From: Gentiana macrophylla
Lineage: Eukaryota; Streptophyta; Magnoliopsida; Gentianales; Gentianaceae
Assembly (NCBI GenBank): GCA_026214975.1
Contig: JAOBSW010000985.1
Location: forward strand, 1-64,000
Length of the DNA stretch: 64,000 nucleotides
Direction: 5' to 3'
The translations under genes and the position numbers were made by a program. This document shows positions 1 to 11,679 of this stretch, one piece after another; position 1 is the first letter of the stretch; each line of letters opens with the position of its first letter. A model generated the notes under the pieces. The model was given only the letters and a program-made list of their open reading frames with translations. It did not search any database and was not told the DNA's origin.

Positions 1-399
1 TTGGTTTATTTTAAAACACCAAGTTTACCGAGGCGCAGCAAAGGCTAAGTGTGTGGGGTGGTTGACGGAGTCAACTTACGTGACTACGGTGCATTATTTA
101 TCCCCGCTTACTCATATTTTCAAAGACATTTTTGGTTGATTTAGACCGCTTTTGGGGTGTTATCGTGAGCTCATGGCACGGGAGTGAATCCGTCACTTTG
201 ATGGATTATTACCCCTTTTTGTTGATATTAACCCCATTCCCGAGCACTTTTACCCTCCCGGAATTGTTTGGATGTTTTGGTTGTTTATGATGTTGAAGGT
301 ATTGGTATCTCGAGACCCGAAGTGATGATTTGTGGCAAAAGGCATGATCGAGGTGCAAGAGGAGAGATCAAAGAGGAAGAGAAGTGAAGTTTTGGGGCA

Positions 400-665
400 C
401 CAGGGGTTCAAATGCGCGCTTGAACCCCAAACGTCGCTTCGTAAGTCATCAGTTGATTCAGAGTTCAAGACCTCGAAACGCGCGTTTGAAACTACCTTAA
501 ACGCGCGTTCCAAGTTCTCCAAACGCGTGTTTGAACCTTCTAAACGCCGTGTTCCGGAGAAGAAACCACGTCAAGTCCGCCCGTGAAACGAAGCGAAACG
601 TGCATTTGCACTAAGCCAAACAGCGTTTGCTTCAAGATGTTAAACGCCGATCTCTCACCTCCAAA
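400..665 (+). repeat. Degenerate array of AAACGCGCGTTTGAA motifs in LTR U3
   Basis: At least eight imperfect copies of a partly palindromic motif around AAACGCGCGTTT occur spaced by about 20-35 bp (for example at 476-490 and 503-512, then 529-536). They stop about 45 bp before the TATA box at 706. The placement in U3 suggests repeated upstream promoter elements; that role is inferred. Confidence 0.5.
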
Positions 666-705
666 CATGCGTTTGAAGCCAAATTCTTGCAGATTTTCCC
701 CCACC

Positions 706-713
706 TATAAATA
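706..713 (+). promoter_or_regulatory. TATA box of gypsy LTR
   Basis: TATAAATA followed by CCCCTTAGA, located in the first half of the LTR downstream of the CpG-motif array. It is the expected position for the U3/R promoter. Confidence 0.5.
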
Positions 714-1800
714 CCCCTTAGACTATTTCTTTTAAAAACTATTCTCTTAGCAAAACTCTACCCATTTCTTAGCTCGAATTTTGTAATAGCTTAGAATACA
801 TTCTCTTAGCTTAAATCAACACTATTTTAGTTTAATCTTTCCATTTCTTAGCTTTCAGATTTCTACCCAAACACTAAGAGATCATCTTTTAATTAGTTTT
901 CTATTTTGTACTTTTTGGATCTAATCTCAATTTCTACAAATTAATGGTATATTTCTTCTTTCTTTTACTTGTTATGTCTTTAATTTACAGCTTCTTCTAT
1001 GTTTTAACTAGTATAATGAGTAGCTAATCCCTTTTCATAGTCGAATCATGTGAATTTGGTGAAATCACCCTTTGGGTGATGAAAGTGGGAGTGGATAGTG
1101 CTTTTATTGTTGTATCTCTGCATGTTTCATGTCTTAGAACTTGTTATAACATATTTGGGCTCGATTGATCACCTAGGTCAAAACCACACACATCACTCTA
1201 AAGAGTTGTTCGAGATAGAGGGATGTGGAAAAAGAAGGGTTCTAAGATCGCGGCGTGAGACTACGGCTTAGTTGTTAAGCCCGAGCCATAAGTGAGGTTA
1301 CTCCTTTTAACTTTTGCGGCTCTAGTGCATAACATGTCTTGTTCGTGAATCTTCTTTAGGAAGGTTAGTTAACGCGGCATAAGGTGTTAGGAGAGAGTTG
1401 TTCGGACCTTAGCACCGGGATTAGGAGTTCGCACCGTGAAATCGTATGTGAGAGTTCGCTTGTTATAATGCACACTCCCGGTTTTGTCTACCCTTGGGGT
1501 TGAAACTAGCTATTTTGATCATAGTTCTGCCATGTCCTTTAACCTATCTTTAAAACATAGTAGTTTAATCTTCTTCTTTCTTTTCTATCTTTAGACTCGT
1601 TAGTAAGAATCACTTTAGTGTCGTTGTAGTAAACAAGCACTTTAAAAACATTGATCGCTTAGACTAAGTAACACGTTTGCTTTGGTACTCACAAACACTT
1701 TTCCTTGTGTTCGACCTCATACTTATATAGCTATTTTAGCAATCGACCCGGTACAATCGCGGTTAGAGTTAGTTTGCCCACGGTTTCGAGTCTTTATAAA

Positions 1801-2640
1801 TTGTTTTGAAGGGTGAATTTTAGCTCAATCTCGTAGATTGTGTCCATTGATGAAAGTCAGTGACCTTTTATAAAGGCTTATTTGATCAAACCTATACAAA
1901 GATCAAACTCTAATAAGCCTATACATTTGATCTAGACATCTTTTTGCCCTTGCTCTATAACAGCTAGTCTGGCACTCATCACTAAAACTTAAAAATAAGT
2001 CCAACAGACAGGAACACTCTGGGAAAACTTTCACGCTTAACGGCCACAGTCAAACATTACCTAGAGCACAATTATAACCTAAATTGGAAGTCTTTGCGTT
2101 GGAAGAGCTGCATATGAATGTGAGCCCTATTAGTACAAATGAGTTGGCGACTATAAACTCAAAACTATTTTTAAACCCTTATTTTTTGTTTTTGTTTATT
2201 TTATTTTGAGTCAATAAAGTAGCATGACAATCGCAAGGTTTTTTCATCACATATATCTTCAGTCACCTGGCTAGAGATATATGTGGTTATTTCCTTCACG
2301 ATTCTCATGTGATACCCTCGTAAAATTTTTCGCGTCTTGCTTAGGTCGATAACAGAATAAAGTGGCTTAAATCGCTTTTACGCATTCCTTTGGTATGCAC
2401 AATTACCGCCATCTTATTTTCTTATTGCCCTTCGCATGTCACTCACATTTTTTGGAAGCATTTGGAATGTAGGTAATAACTTGGAAGAGGAATAACCTAG
2501 GAGCTAACGATTACGCTCCGGAATTCGTTTGGACTCAGCCGCCATTTCTAGAGCTAAGTACTTTTTCTTTTCTTTATTATTAGTCATTGGGGACAATGTC
2601 TATAATAAGTGGGGAGTAAGGCGTCTTAGCTGATTATTCG
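1801..2640 (+). mobile_element. Probable gypsy 3' untranslated remnant
   Basis: Non-coding. The piece ATTGGGGACAATGTCTATAA followed by AAGTGGGGAGT (about 2586-2617) has the form of the sequence preceding the polypurine tract in Tat/Athila-type gypsy elements. No reading frame longer than a few tens of codons is open. Assignment rests on this motif only. Confidence 0.35.
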
Positions 2641-3578
2641 GAAAAGGGAATATTTTTTAAAAATTTACACACTGTTAAGCTTGCTATTTGCACGTTTTCG
2701 AGTAAGGAATCGGTAGAAAAGGAGCCCAAGTTCAGATTGAAGTGAGCTATAGCATATTCAATGCACCCATCAAGCGAGGAACATCAGTTTCCAACATCAA
2801 ATTCTTTAATCTGACAAGGGAGAAGACACCACGGGGATCAAAGGTCCTAGACGGAGCATCCGAATGATCTGTACTTCAAGAAAAGATCGGGAAGATATGC
2901 TAAAGATCAATAAGTTCTACCGATTCCCTTATAACTATAATATCATCGCCACGACGTTGATATTAAAACCAACGCCAATGCCAAATGACGTGATACCGAC
3001 AAAAACGCCGACACGTATACATTATGTTGCACAAAAGCCAAAAGTAACTTTTTTAGTGTCTGATGCATTGCTTCAAGAAAAAAGTGATGTCAATAGAAAA
3101 ATATTGGCCCCGATAGAACTGTCTTAATAATAATAATAATAATAATAATCCTTATTGGATATGACTTAACTTTTATATATTAACAAATACTACAGATGCT
3201 GTAACCGATGTATGTAACAAATAAAAGCCCAAACTCGTACTGATCATAATCTCAAAACCTTTTAAAAATATGTTTTCTTTAGGAAATTAAAAAAATGTTA
3301 AACGTTCGTACTAATAAGATATCTACTATTTTTCTTTTTTGTTTTTATTTTGAGCGCACCTTCCTTCAATAATAATAATAATAATAATAATAATAATTAA
3401 AGAAAATACTAACTTATTGTAAAACTGTGTTTTGGTTTTACAAGCAAATCCCCTACTTTCAAAACTTCGGCCAATTTCTTTTTCCTACTTTGTTTTGGTT
3501 TTACAAGTATAGATATATATATAATATATAAACACAACTATTTAATGGATTTTATCTGATCTGGTTTTCTCTATAGCA
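2641..3578. other. AT-rich intergenic DNA, no gene recognised
   Basis: It holds an open frame of 87 codons at 2864-3127 without a recognisable domain, two AAT/TAA microsatellites and a TATATATAATATATAAAC stretch (about 3515-3533) that could serve as the TATA region of the RING-H2 gene starting at 3579. Nothing else is identifiable. Confidence 0.4.
3125..3149. repeat. (TAA)n microsatellite
   Basis: About eight TAA units. A second AAT run of about ten units lies at 3368-3398. Confidence 0.9.
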
Positions 3579-4242
3579 ATGGAATCAAACCACGCTGAAA
3601 ACGCTAACAATGGTGAGAGGGCTATACATATTCCAGAGGCCTCGGAAAGCCCTAATAATGGTGAGGCCATAGATGTTCCGTGGCCGTGGAAAACTCTAAT
3701 GGTGAGAGCAATATTCCAGAGGCCTTGGAAAACCCTAATAATGGTGAGGCCGCAGATGTTCCAGTGGCCTTGGAAAACTCTAATGGTGAGAGCACTATTC
3801 CAGAGGCGGTGGAAAACACTAATAATGGTGAGAGAGCTATTAATATTCCAGAGGCTGCGGCAAGTCAGGAACTACAGACAAGTGATGATGAATTGAACAG
3901 GCTGCGCTATGGAATCTTCAACGACAATATGATTGATCTATTATTAGATGATAAGGTCGAAATTGTTAGATTTGCAATTAATTCATTCAAACGGTTTAAA
4001 GCTTCTGATGCAAGCAACGAGGAGGTTAAAAGCTGTGCGATATGCTTAGAAAAATACACAGAGGGTATCGATGTCATCTTCACGCCTGCAATCACGTTTT
4101 TCATGGTCTATGCATTCTCGGGTGGGTAAAGAAGAAGAAGGATTCATGCCCTTTGTGCAGATCATCTCTACTGATCAGTATAATTACGAATCTATTCAGT
4201 CGAGAGAGCGTTTTAGATTTACAATATTGTGTGCATTATTAA
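3579..4242 (+). pseudogene. RING-H2 finger protein gene, two frame breaks
   Basis: A RING-H2 protein of roughly 220 residues, read in three frames. The first frame starts at ATG 3579 and runs to about 3679; the second carries the middle to about 4088, including the first half of the RING (C-A-I-C then E-K-Y-T-E-G); the third carries the second half (C-N-H-V-F-H-G-L-C ... C-P-L-C) and ends at 4242. The joined pattern is C-x2-C, C-x-H-x2-H-x2-C, C-x2-C, i.e. the RING-H2 type of E3 ubiquitin ligases. The N-terminus is a low-complexity repeat. Each break is explained by one lost base: at about 3679 a repeat unit reads TTCCGTGG where its sister unit reads TTCCAGTGG, and at about 4089 one base is missing in front of the third zinc ligand. 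It may be a real pseudogene or an intact gene with consensus errors. It is only distantly related to the three minus-strand RING genes here. Confidence 0.7.
3597..3860 (+). repeat. Coding repeat, 14-residue units, in the RING-H2 N-terminus
   Basis: Alternating units of the type E-N-x-N-N-G-E-x-x-I-x-I-P-E-A and E-N-S-N-G-E-S-x-I-P-E-A are spaced by about 40-45 bp, making a higher-order unit of about 84 bp (compare 3670-3755 with 3755-3840). The units are rich in Glu, Asn and Pro, suggesting a flexible linker. Near-identity of neighbouring units implies recent unequal exchange. Confidence 0.7.
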
Positions 4243-4600
4243 AGTGCCTCCCATTGGTGCATGAAAATGGCTTTAGAAATAACAACAGGTCCGTCTAGGG
4301 ACGAGTATCACCGCTCTTCCAAGATGTGTCTAATTTGGTTTCAAGTAAAAACTACGTTGCTTACGTGTGAAAAATCAAATAGACAGTGATCTCGTCTCCG
4401 CCTATCGGCCATTACAATTTAGATTTTTCTTTTTCTTTTCTTTTCAAAGCTTTATGTAGGAATTATGTGAAACAAAAATTTAGTGATGTGTTGTGTGTCA
4501 TATTAATTATAAAACTTTATATTTCATATGGCTCTGATGCTTTCTGCTTTCTGCTTTCTAATCAAGTGCTCGATCTTGCGGCGTGTTTCACAGGCTAAGG
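4243..4600. other. Non-coding DNA downstream of the RING-H2 pseudogene
   Basis: AT-rich, with no domain-bearing frame. It would contain the 3' UTR of the gene ending at 4242. Confidence 0.3.
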
Positions 4601-4712
4601 TGTGTCTTGGCGTGCGTTTTGAGCTTTTCTAAAACTCTTTGCCTAATCTTATCTACTGTCTTGCTTGATAAGTCAATTCTTATTTAATAAAAAAAATTGC
4701 CGTTCAAAAAAA
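4601..4712 (+). mobile_element. Possible LINE 3' end
   Basis: The sequence ends with AATAAAAAAAATTGCCGTTC followed by an A run, which is the usual look of the 3' terminus of plant L1-type LINEs. No reverse transcriptase frame precedes it, so at most a 5'-truncated copy is present. Confidence 0.3.
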
Positions 4713-4803
4713 AGAATGAAGTCAAAACTTTATAAACAGGGATCCTTTAATTAGAGTTTCTCGATAATCTTTAAATTATTTTAAATTATGTAGATAAAAA
4801 GCT

Positions 4804-4804
<1 letters not shown>

Positions 4805-4841
<37 letters not shown>

Positions 4842-4886
4842 TTGAAATTCACTTTTTTTTTTTTTTTTTTTTGGTTGAAATTCACT
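4805..4886. repeat. Poly-T tract with tandem duplication
   Basis: A run of about 36 T, then GTTGAAATTCAC, then a second run of about 20 T, then GGTTGAAATTCAC. The poly-T plus the following 13 bp has been duplicated in tandem. Confidence 0.8.
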
Positions 4887-5016
4887 CTCTCTTTTAAATC
4901 ACTCCCCCTTTTTATTATTACAAAATCTTGCGTCAATTTTGGAGAAAGTTATTTATAACCACATACATATGGTGTATGTATGTATGTATGATTTACACCA
5001 TTATTTGTATGAGGAT

Positions 5017-8000
5017 TGAGGGAAAATCAGAGAAATATTTATAAAACGAATAAATATGACTCACTTTTTTTTTAGTTACAAAAGAGACAAATAAATTTCA
5101 AACGGACGAAAATACCCTTTTAATAACGCCGTGCGCATATCTTCACTTGCTTCCGTTTCCAAGGTTTGATTTTTTTTTTTCAAACAAATGTAACTTTTGA
5201 TTTATAACTCCGATCATCAAAAAATTTTCACCAAAATTCATATATCTTTTTGCTCTTTAATTTGAGCCCAAATACGATACCCTTCCGACGTAAATTTTGA
5301 AAGCCGAGAAAATATTTGCATTAATCGGAGCGTTTTTCTTATAAACGATCGTAACTTTTGATTTGTAACACGTATCATCTAAATTGTTTCACCAAAGTTC
5401 TTATTTTTTTATCTTCATTTTGAGACCTCATTTGATACCTTTCGACGAGCATTTGAAACCCGACTTTATCATCAGCGTTTACACTAACAGAGTAAATCGT
5501 AATACAAGAATAAATGACACAAGAACACTTATTATTAATGCAGACAAAATATCACCATTAACATTGCGTAATACAACAATCTATCAAAAATGGTGGATAT
5601 TGTAATGAAACAATCTATCAAAGCATTATGGAGATGCAACTCCCGGGAATCAAGAGAATAAAAGCCAAATACTATGAATACAATCAAAAGCATATCAAAG
5701 GAACTAAAACATTCTTCAAGTTGTTGAAGACCAAAGCAAGATATTTTACCATCTATAGACCATTATCCTTCAAACTCAAGACTACATCAAACTTCATAAA
5801 AGACGATGTAAGCGTAAAATGCATTAAATAAAGAAGAAATCGGCCTCATCAATAGAGAATTTAGGCTCTCTATTTTTCTAAAGACAAAACCACCAACATT
5901 GCCTCACCATTTGAATCAACAACCTTCAATCACCTAAGCCAAAACCACACCACAACAAATAAGTGGAATGTAAGAAGATTAAAACCAAATAAAGACACCA
6001 TATGCTTGCAATAACATCTTTACTTAAGAATACATAGCGATATTAATAAAGAATACAAAGAAATTATGTTTTCTCCTCAACTTGTCAAAACACTTTTCAA
6101 GATTAATAACCACGTAAAACAAATATACATTTCATTTCTTATCCATTAATGATCGAAATATCATCATTAGTATGCTTCCCAATGTGAGGAGCGGGTTTGA
6201 GCACACTACAACCGATTCGCTTTTGAAAAAAAATCGCTAACATTGCATATTTCAGATATTTGAACAAAGTAGAAGAAGGCAACAACATGAAGTCAATAAA
6301 AGTATTTGAAGTTTTTCAAACCCGAAACACTTGGTTTTTTGCTCCAAAATCTAATTTTCACTTTATTCTCGGCGATATATGGATGAAAATCTCACAACAC
6401 ATAGTGATATTAATAAAGAATACAAGAACACCCCCAAAACTAAAGTGTATTAGAAAGCTTAATGATATGAACCAAGTGAACAACACAATCAATTTTCTTT
6501 AAAACATCATAGATGCATCCTTAAACCAACCCTTAAACCGTGGATCAACAATATTATCAACCACAACAGACTTACCATCATTTGTGTTCTCATGTAACTA
6601 TTAGTTTTAGCCCATGGTTATCAAAAGAGTTGACAATTGTAGCTTAAATATCTACCATGGCAGCTTCAAACCTTCCTTGGGAATCCCTCAACCTGGGTTG
6701 TTCGAAAACGATCCTGCACTCAATACGTGAATTTCCGCATTCTACAGACTCAATACGTGAATTTTCGTAATTTATAACACTCAAATGTCCAAAACAAACA
6801 TTTAAGTGTTATTTACCTTTGAATTAGTCAAAATGTACGCGATAGCATACTCGAATTGTCATTTCCACTAGCAATGTAAACCCCAGACATACTCGAATTT
6901 GTTCTCAAAATGCCATATTTGAAGCTTCATAGTCTGACCATGCCCGTTTGAAACAACTACTCCATTTGAATAACAGGAAGAAAATATACCTGTTATGAAA
7001 CAATCTTGAAGATCTGGGGAAGATGGGTTCATCGAAATTATTAATTCTTCGAGGCTTTGGACAAACAACCTTCATGTCCATGTCCTAAAAACAACATTAT
7101 GTTTCACATTTTAACACTTTTTTCTAATTTTCTCCCACATCATTAGATCTACGTGAACAAATCTCTACTTGTTAAAATATACACAAATTGAAATGGGAGG
7201 ATTGGAAGACAATAAAACCAGTTTCATAATAAAGACACGTTTCAAAGGGGAAATATTTCAGAGCATTGATTATAATTAGAACTTTGTGTTGTGTTTTTTT
7301 TTTTTTTTTTTTGCTAATATTTTTTTTATACTGTATTGGTGTCTGGTTAAAATATCAAAATTCGAAAAACAAATTATCAAAGTGGAAAAGTGGCGACCTA
7401 AAGCAAAATCGTAGAGATCACATATCAAGCAACTCTCTTAATTAGAAGACAAACAAACAGTAGAAATAATCAGATTCTTTTACATATTGTACAATTGCAA
7501 AATGAACAAATAGAATAAGCATCAATCAGTCATTCAAAATTTCATTCAATTGAACAACTCTTTAAGGTTTTCATTCAATAAAACTATATGCAGTTTCAAT
7601 GCTCAACCCAATAAGCAGCTCAACAATTGCTTCTAACAAGTACCAAAGAGAAAATAAAAATCACCAAAGTTGACCCACAACATAAACCAAGTGGGGAACA
7701 AAGAAAACATTTTCGGGATATTATTTTAGAAATGTCAAGCTAGCTCCTGCTTTTATGTTTCTAGAGCAGCCAAGATGTTAAAAATGGAGATAGAACTGGT
7801 TTTGATGCTTTCACACAAAACATAAAACCGAAAGCGGGGCTGTTATGGTTACCTTGAAATTTATAATTAACGGACCTAACTTCATTAGGTGTATGATATT
7901 GCATAATTTTTCTCCGAGTCTAAATAAAATTGCCATTTGAATAATCGGCTGTTGGTGCTACCTTCGATTGATGAGCTCTAGCGAAGGAACGAGCTCGGTG

Positions 8001-8380
8001 AAGGGATCAATTTCACTTGTTCAAGACACAGATCCCTTCTTGTCGGTCTTGGAAGTATTGGATTTTCGCTTTCAATCAATCTCTTGACGAGGAGCTAAAA
8101 TTGTTGTTGGTGTTTCTTCCGTCATTGGTCTTCACAATAGCGGCGCGGGAGGAATTGTTGGAAGGAGTAGAGGTGTTCAGTTGAAGAAGAGGGGTCTGAT
8201 TTTGCTGAGGATCTGGGACTGTTGGAGGTTGTCGTGAATGAGGAAATGGTGCTGCTGCAAATTATTTTAGGTGTAATTTATTCCAAACCAAATTATTTTG
8301 TGTTTATTGCAACTAAAAAAATGAATGTGGATTAAAATTTATATACATGAGGGAAAGTGGACTAAAACCTAATATTCCCT
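5017..8380. mobile_element. MULE-like non-autonomous element, copy 1
   Basis: The left end (GAGGGAAAATC..., ACTCAC, poly-T, AGTTAC, then CGGACGAAAATACCC at about 5102) and the inverted right end (about 8270-8380) can be aligned as long imperfect terminal inverted repeats, the form usual for Mutator-like elements. The first 450 bp contain two copies of a roughly 170-bp unit (GTAACTTTTGATTT ... TTCACCAAA ... CTTCATTTTGAG ... CGACGTA). The interior at 6060-6640 aligns clearly with 33250-33910 in copy 2. No transposase is visible and no clean 9-bp target duplication was found, so the superfamily is inferred from the termini. Confidence 0.5.
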
Positions 8381-8462
8381 ATTTTTAACTGTGTTTTTTA
8401 CGGGACTATTTTATTTTTTGTAATTATTTTTTGTTTCTACAAAACAACGGTTGCCAAAATAT

Positions 8463-8712
8463 TACATCCGTCCTAAAATATTAGTCTATTTGGACTTTTT
8501 ACACAAATTAAGAAAATTAATTAGTTGGTTATGTAACATTAATTTTAATGATATATAAAAGTCTAAAATAACTTTTGATTGCAATTAATAAATGAAAGAT
8601 AAAAGGATAAAAAAAAAAAAGATTTTAATAAATTCTTCATTGATTTTTAAAATGCACTTATATTATTAAACAAAATCAAAAATGTAAATGACATTACATT
8701 TTGGAAAATGGA
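8463..8712. mobile_element. Degenerate Stowaway-like MITE
   Basis: The left end TACATCCGTCCTAAAATATT matches the TA-flanked CTCCCTCCGTCC-type terminus, and the right part ends in ATTACATTTTGGAAAATGG, a weak inverted match. It is AT-rich and non-coding. Confidence 0.4.
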
Positions 8713-8967
8713 AATTTATTAAATAAAATCAAATAAAACAACGACTTAACCAAGCGCTTGGGGAACGGGTGTAACTTCACCGACTTCAGTCAACGACAAG
8801 TCATGCTGCCGGCTAGCTGGAAGCTAGGAACCAAAACTGACCATTCTTCTCTTTAATTCTTGTTTTCTGTGGCATAATTAAACTGTGTGTAAAACTTGAT
8901 CAACTTTACACATGACAACATAAACTATTCTGAAGGAGCCGCAAGTGGAATGAGTAGTTAGGACGTA

Positions 8968-9218
8968 CCACCTCCGTCCCAAAATACAAGTTATTCTACA
9001 CTTTTAGATTTGTCCCACAATATAAGTCATTCTACATTGTCAATGCAACATTTATTACTCTTTTCTCTATCTTACCCTTCATTTATTATCAATCCAACCA
9101 TTTCTAATTACTTAAACTATTGTATTAATGATAATCAATGGGCATTTTAGACATTAACTTTCAGATTTATGACATTCAACAACTTTTTAATTTTTATTAA
9201 AACCTCTAGGATGACTTA
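8968..9218. mobile_element. Stowaway-like MITE, right end missing
   Basis: After a TA dinucleotide (8966-8967) comes CCACCTCCGTCCCAAAATAC. The right arm begins GGATGACTTA, which should continue to a complementary ...GGGACGGAGG terminus, but the sequence switches abruptly to a retrotransposon LTR at 9219. The MITE is therefore older than that junction. Confidence 0.6.
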
Positions 9219-10321
9219 TGTTGGAATTCCTTGTTTGAATGTTCAAACTGTTAGGAAATCACTAGTTTAACGCAGCGGAATTTAAAATTTTGATTTCCTT
9301 TTTTAGATTGTTCTTCGTTTAATTAATGCAATAAACACGTTAAGTAGTTTGACGGTTATACCTTGAATGATCTATAAGATCGCCGCTTTAACCGTCAACG
9401 AGAAAGTACAAAGGCGCAAGCCGCCCACGTGTCCTGGCCTCTATCGTTGATCCACACGAACTCCTCGAATCCTCCTTGATTGCTATTGGAAAACCCGGTT
9501 GCTAGACCGGCCTTTTCCTCTCTCTCAAACTCTCTATAGGATGCTCTCTATTTTACACAAGAACTATAAGCTCTTGTTGTGATGTACAAAAGAGCTTGAC
9601 ACCCACCTCTTATTTATAGTGGAGGTGGCGCTCCTAACTAGAGTGGAGAGAAGAAAACTTTTTCCAATAAAATAAGGAAAATCAATTAGATTGATTTATC
9701 TCTTTTATTATAATATCTTATATTAAATAAAATCTAAATATTGTCAATATCATATATTGATTATATTTATCTTATTACCATAAAACAATTTTTCCAAATC
9801 AATTAATATCCAATATTAATATTATGGTAATCTTATTAATTAAAGTGCACAATCCAAGTGTATCTTATACCTCAGGATGTGGCGCCCATATATCAAATAA
9901 TTGGCATCCGAATATTCTTTAATTAATATAATTTGTATATAATTAATATCTTGTATTTTATTTATTCATAATATATAAATATTCACAATATTAATTTACC
10001 ACTATAACCTTTATAGTCTACAGTGGTAAACTTTCCTTATTTTGTTATCAACTATAACCGCATTTTAATCCGACTCGATGTTCATATGTATGTGACCGGT
10101 AGGCTTCCGAATATGTTGGATGTAGACACAAAGTGTAAATTACTTAAAATGCCCTTCATGCCTAACGATCACGGGATAGCGCCTCAGCAACACACCGTGA
10201 CCCCAATCATCGGAAGAGTCAAAAGCAATGACTACTACCTTTCATACGGCGATTACCGTGTAACTTACAATCCTATCATTTGTAATAATATCCATACGAT
10301 CGTATCTCAAGTGTCAATACA
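9219..10321 (-). mobile_element. Copia-type LTR, minus orientation
   Basis: On the minus strand it runs TGTATTGACAC ... GGAATTCCAACA, 1103 bp, with TATAAATA at 9611-9618 (complement). No primer site or internal domain adjoins it and the flanking 5-mers (ACTTA and TTAAC) are not a duplication, so it is a solo LTR that lost its target duplication or one side of a rearrangement. The open frame at 10023-10325 on the plus strand lies inside it and is not a gene. Confidence 0.6.
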
Positions 10322-11640
10322 TTAACGATCCTGAGAGATGGAAGATCATCACATCAGTAATCAGAGGGACAACAAATCTTGCAAACACCGAAACCTTGAC
10401 TCTGATGTCTCAATTAAAGGCTCATGAATTTGAATTGAACGGTGAAGACAGTACACCTGCAGAGACACACAAGGCCAATGCACTAGTAGCATCACAGCAA
10501 ACCAAAACAGCTGATGCAAACGGGAAAGAGACACAGGAGCTGAAGGAACAGATAGCTTTACTGGTTAAACGTTTTGACAGGCTTAGCAAGAAGAAGCAAT
10601 TCAAAGAAGGTTCATCATCAAATAAGAAGTCAAGCTCAAGCAAAGACATGAAGAAAAGGGATGATGAATCTGATGCTTCAATCGTAGTAAGAAGAAAGGT
10701 CATTTCAAGGTCGATTTCAAGAAAAGACAAAGATGAGGATAATAAGTACAAGACAACTGAAAAGAGAAAGAGTAAGAAGGCACTTAAAGCTGAAACTAGC
10801 AGTGAAAGGAATGGACTCATCTTAAAATGATTCTGATGATGATGAAGTTGACAGCTCAGACAATGAAAAGGCTTACTTATGCCTTATGGCTAAAGAATCA
10901 AATTAAACAGAGGTAACTTCTAGTTCATATTCATCATCAAGAGCATCCACATTCGACAATCGCAATCCTCTATTCTCCTATTATATTCTGCAAACCTAAT
11001 CCAAAATCTTATGAGTAAGTTTGAAAAAATAGAGATGACTCATGAAATTCTGGAACAGGAGTGTGAGAATCTGAGAGAGGAAATAGAAGGCTAAAAGAAG
11101 AACTGGATCAAGTGAAAGCTAAACAAACTAGTAAGGAGATTCACTCAACTGATCAACAAGCAGTAGATGATCACACATTAATGTTGAAAGATCAGCTGAT
11201 AAAATATCCATACTAGTTAAGAACATCACAGCACCACTTAATGCACCAGCTTACAAACCCCCAAAAAGTTTTGGATCCAGATCTGGTCTTGGCTACAACA
11301 GTCAGGATGAAAATAGAAACAATGGACAACACAATTCTGATTCAAGGACCAAGCCTAGACCAAAATTCAGAAAAGGACAGACCATAGTTTCAAACACTCA
11401 CCCTGCATTGTTAAAGTCAAAACCTAGTGTAGTGAAACAGCAGAGTAAATCATCAATCCAGCCAAATAAAGGCAAAGGAGTTCAGAAAGGTAAATGAAGA
11501 CTTTACCTTTCTGAGGATGATTGGAATATTACACCCCCAAAATATAATAAGAAACCTCTACCACCTCTTCCACATCTACCTCTTCCAAACTTGTGGTACT
11601 GCGGTCTTACATCTGAGCTGAAGTTTGCACCTCTAGGAGT
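10322..11640 (+). pseudogene. Copia gag remnant
   Basis: The frame at 10396-10830 carries the C-terminal half of a copia gag (L-x-A-H-E-F-E-L-N, then a Lys/Ser-rich linker). The CCHC zinc knuckle is recognisable in another frame near 10677-10727 (C-F-N-R-S-K-K-K-G-H-F-K-V-D-F), but the second and last Cys are replaced by Arg/Ser and Phe. An acidic D-S-D-D-D-E-V segment and the K-S-F-G-S-R-S-G-L-G-Y motif (about 11265-11300) follow, as in copia gag C-termini. Protease, integrase and reverse transcriptase are absent. Confidence 0.6.
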
Positions 11641-11679
11641 TAACTAAGTAAGATTAGCAGCAGAGTGAGGAGAATCCAG

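Larger units (their letters stand above)
63..1800 (+). mobile_element. Ty3/gypsy-type LTR (right edge uncertain)
   Basis: A purine-rich tract (44-58, AAGTGTGTGGGG type) like gypsy polypurine tracts is followed at 63 by a TG start, so this reads as a 3' LTR whose internal part lies left of the window. A TATAAATA box sits at 706-713, preceded by an array of CpG-rich motifs. No coding capacity is visible. The right end could not be fixed because the matching left target duplication is outside the window; homology to LTR-like sequence fades near 1800. Confidence 0.45.

Noticed and set aside
2864..3127. Open frame of 87 codons
   Set aside because: No domain, unusual composition and no neighbouring signals; likely chance.
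10023..10325. Open frame of 100 codons on the plus strand
   Set aside because: It lies wholly inside a minus-strand copia LTR.
10422..10820. 132-codon minus-strand frame
   Set aside because: Complement of the Lys/Ser-rich gag linker; Ser/Leu composition is a shadow.
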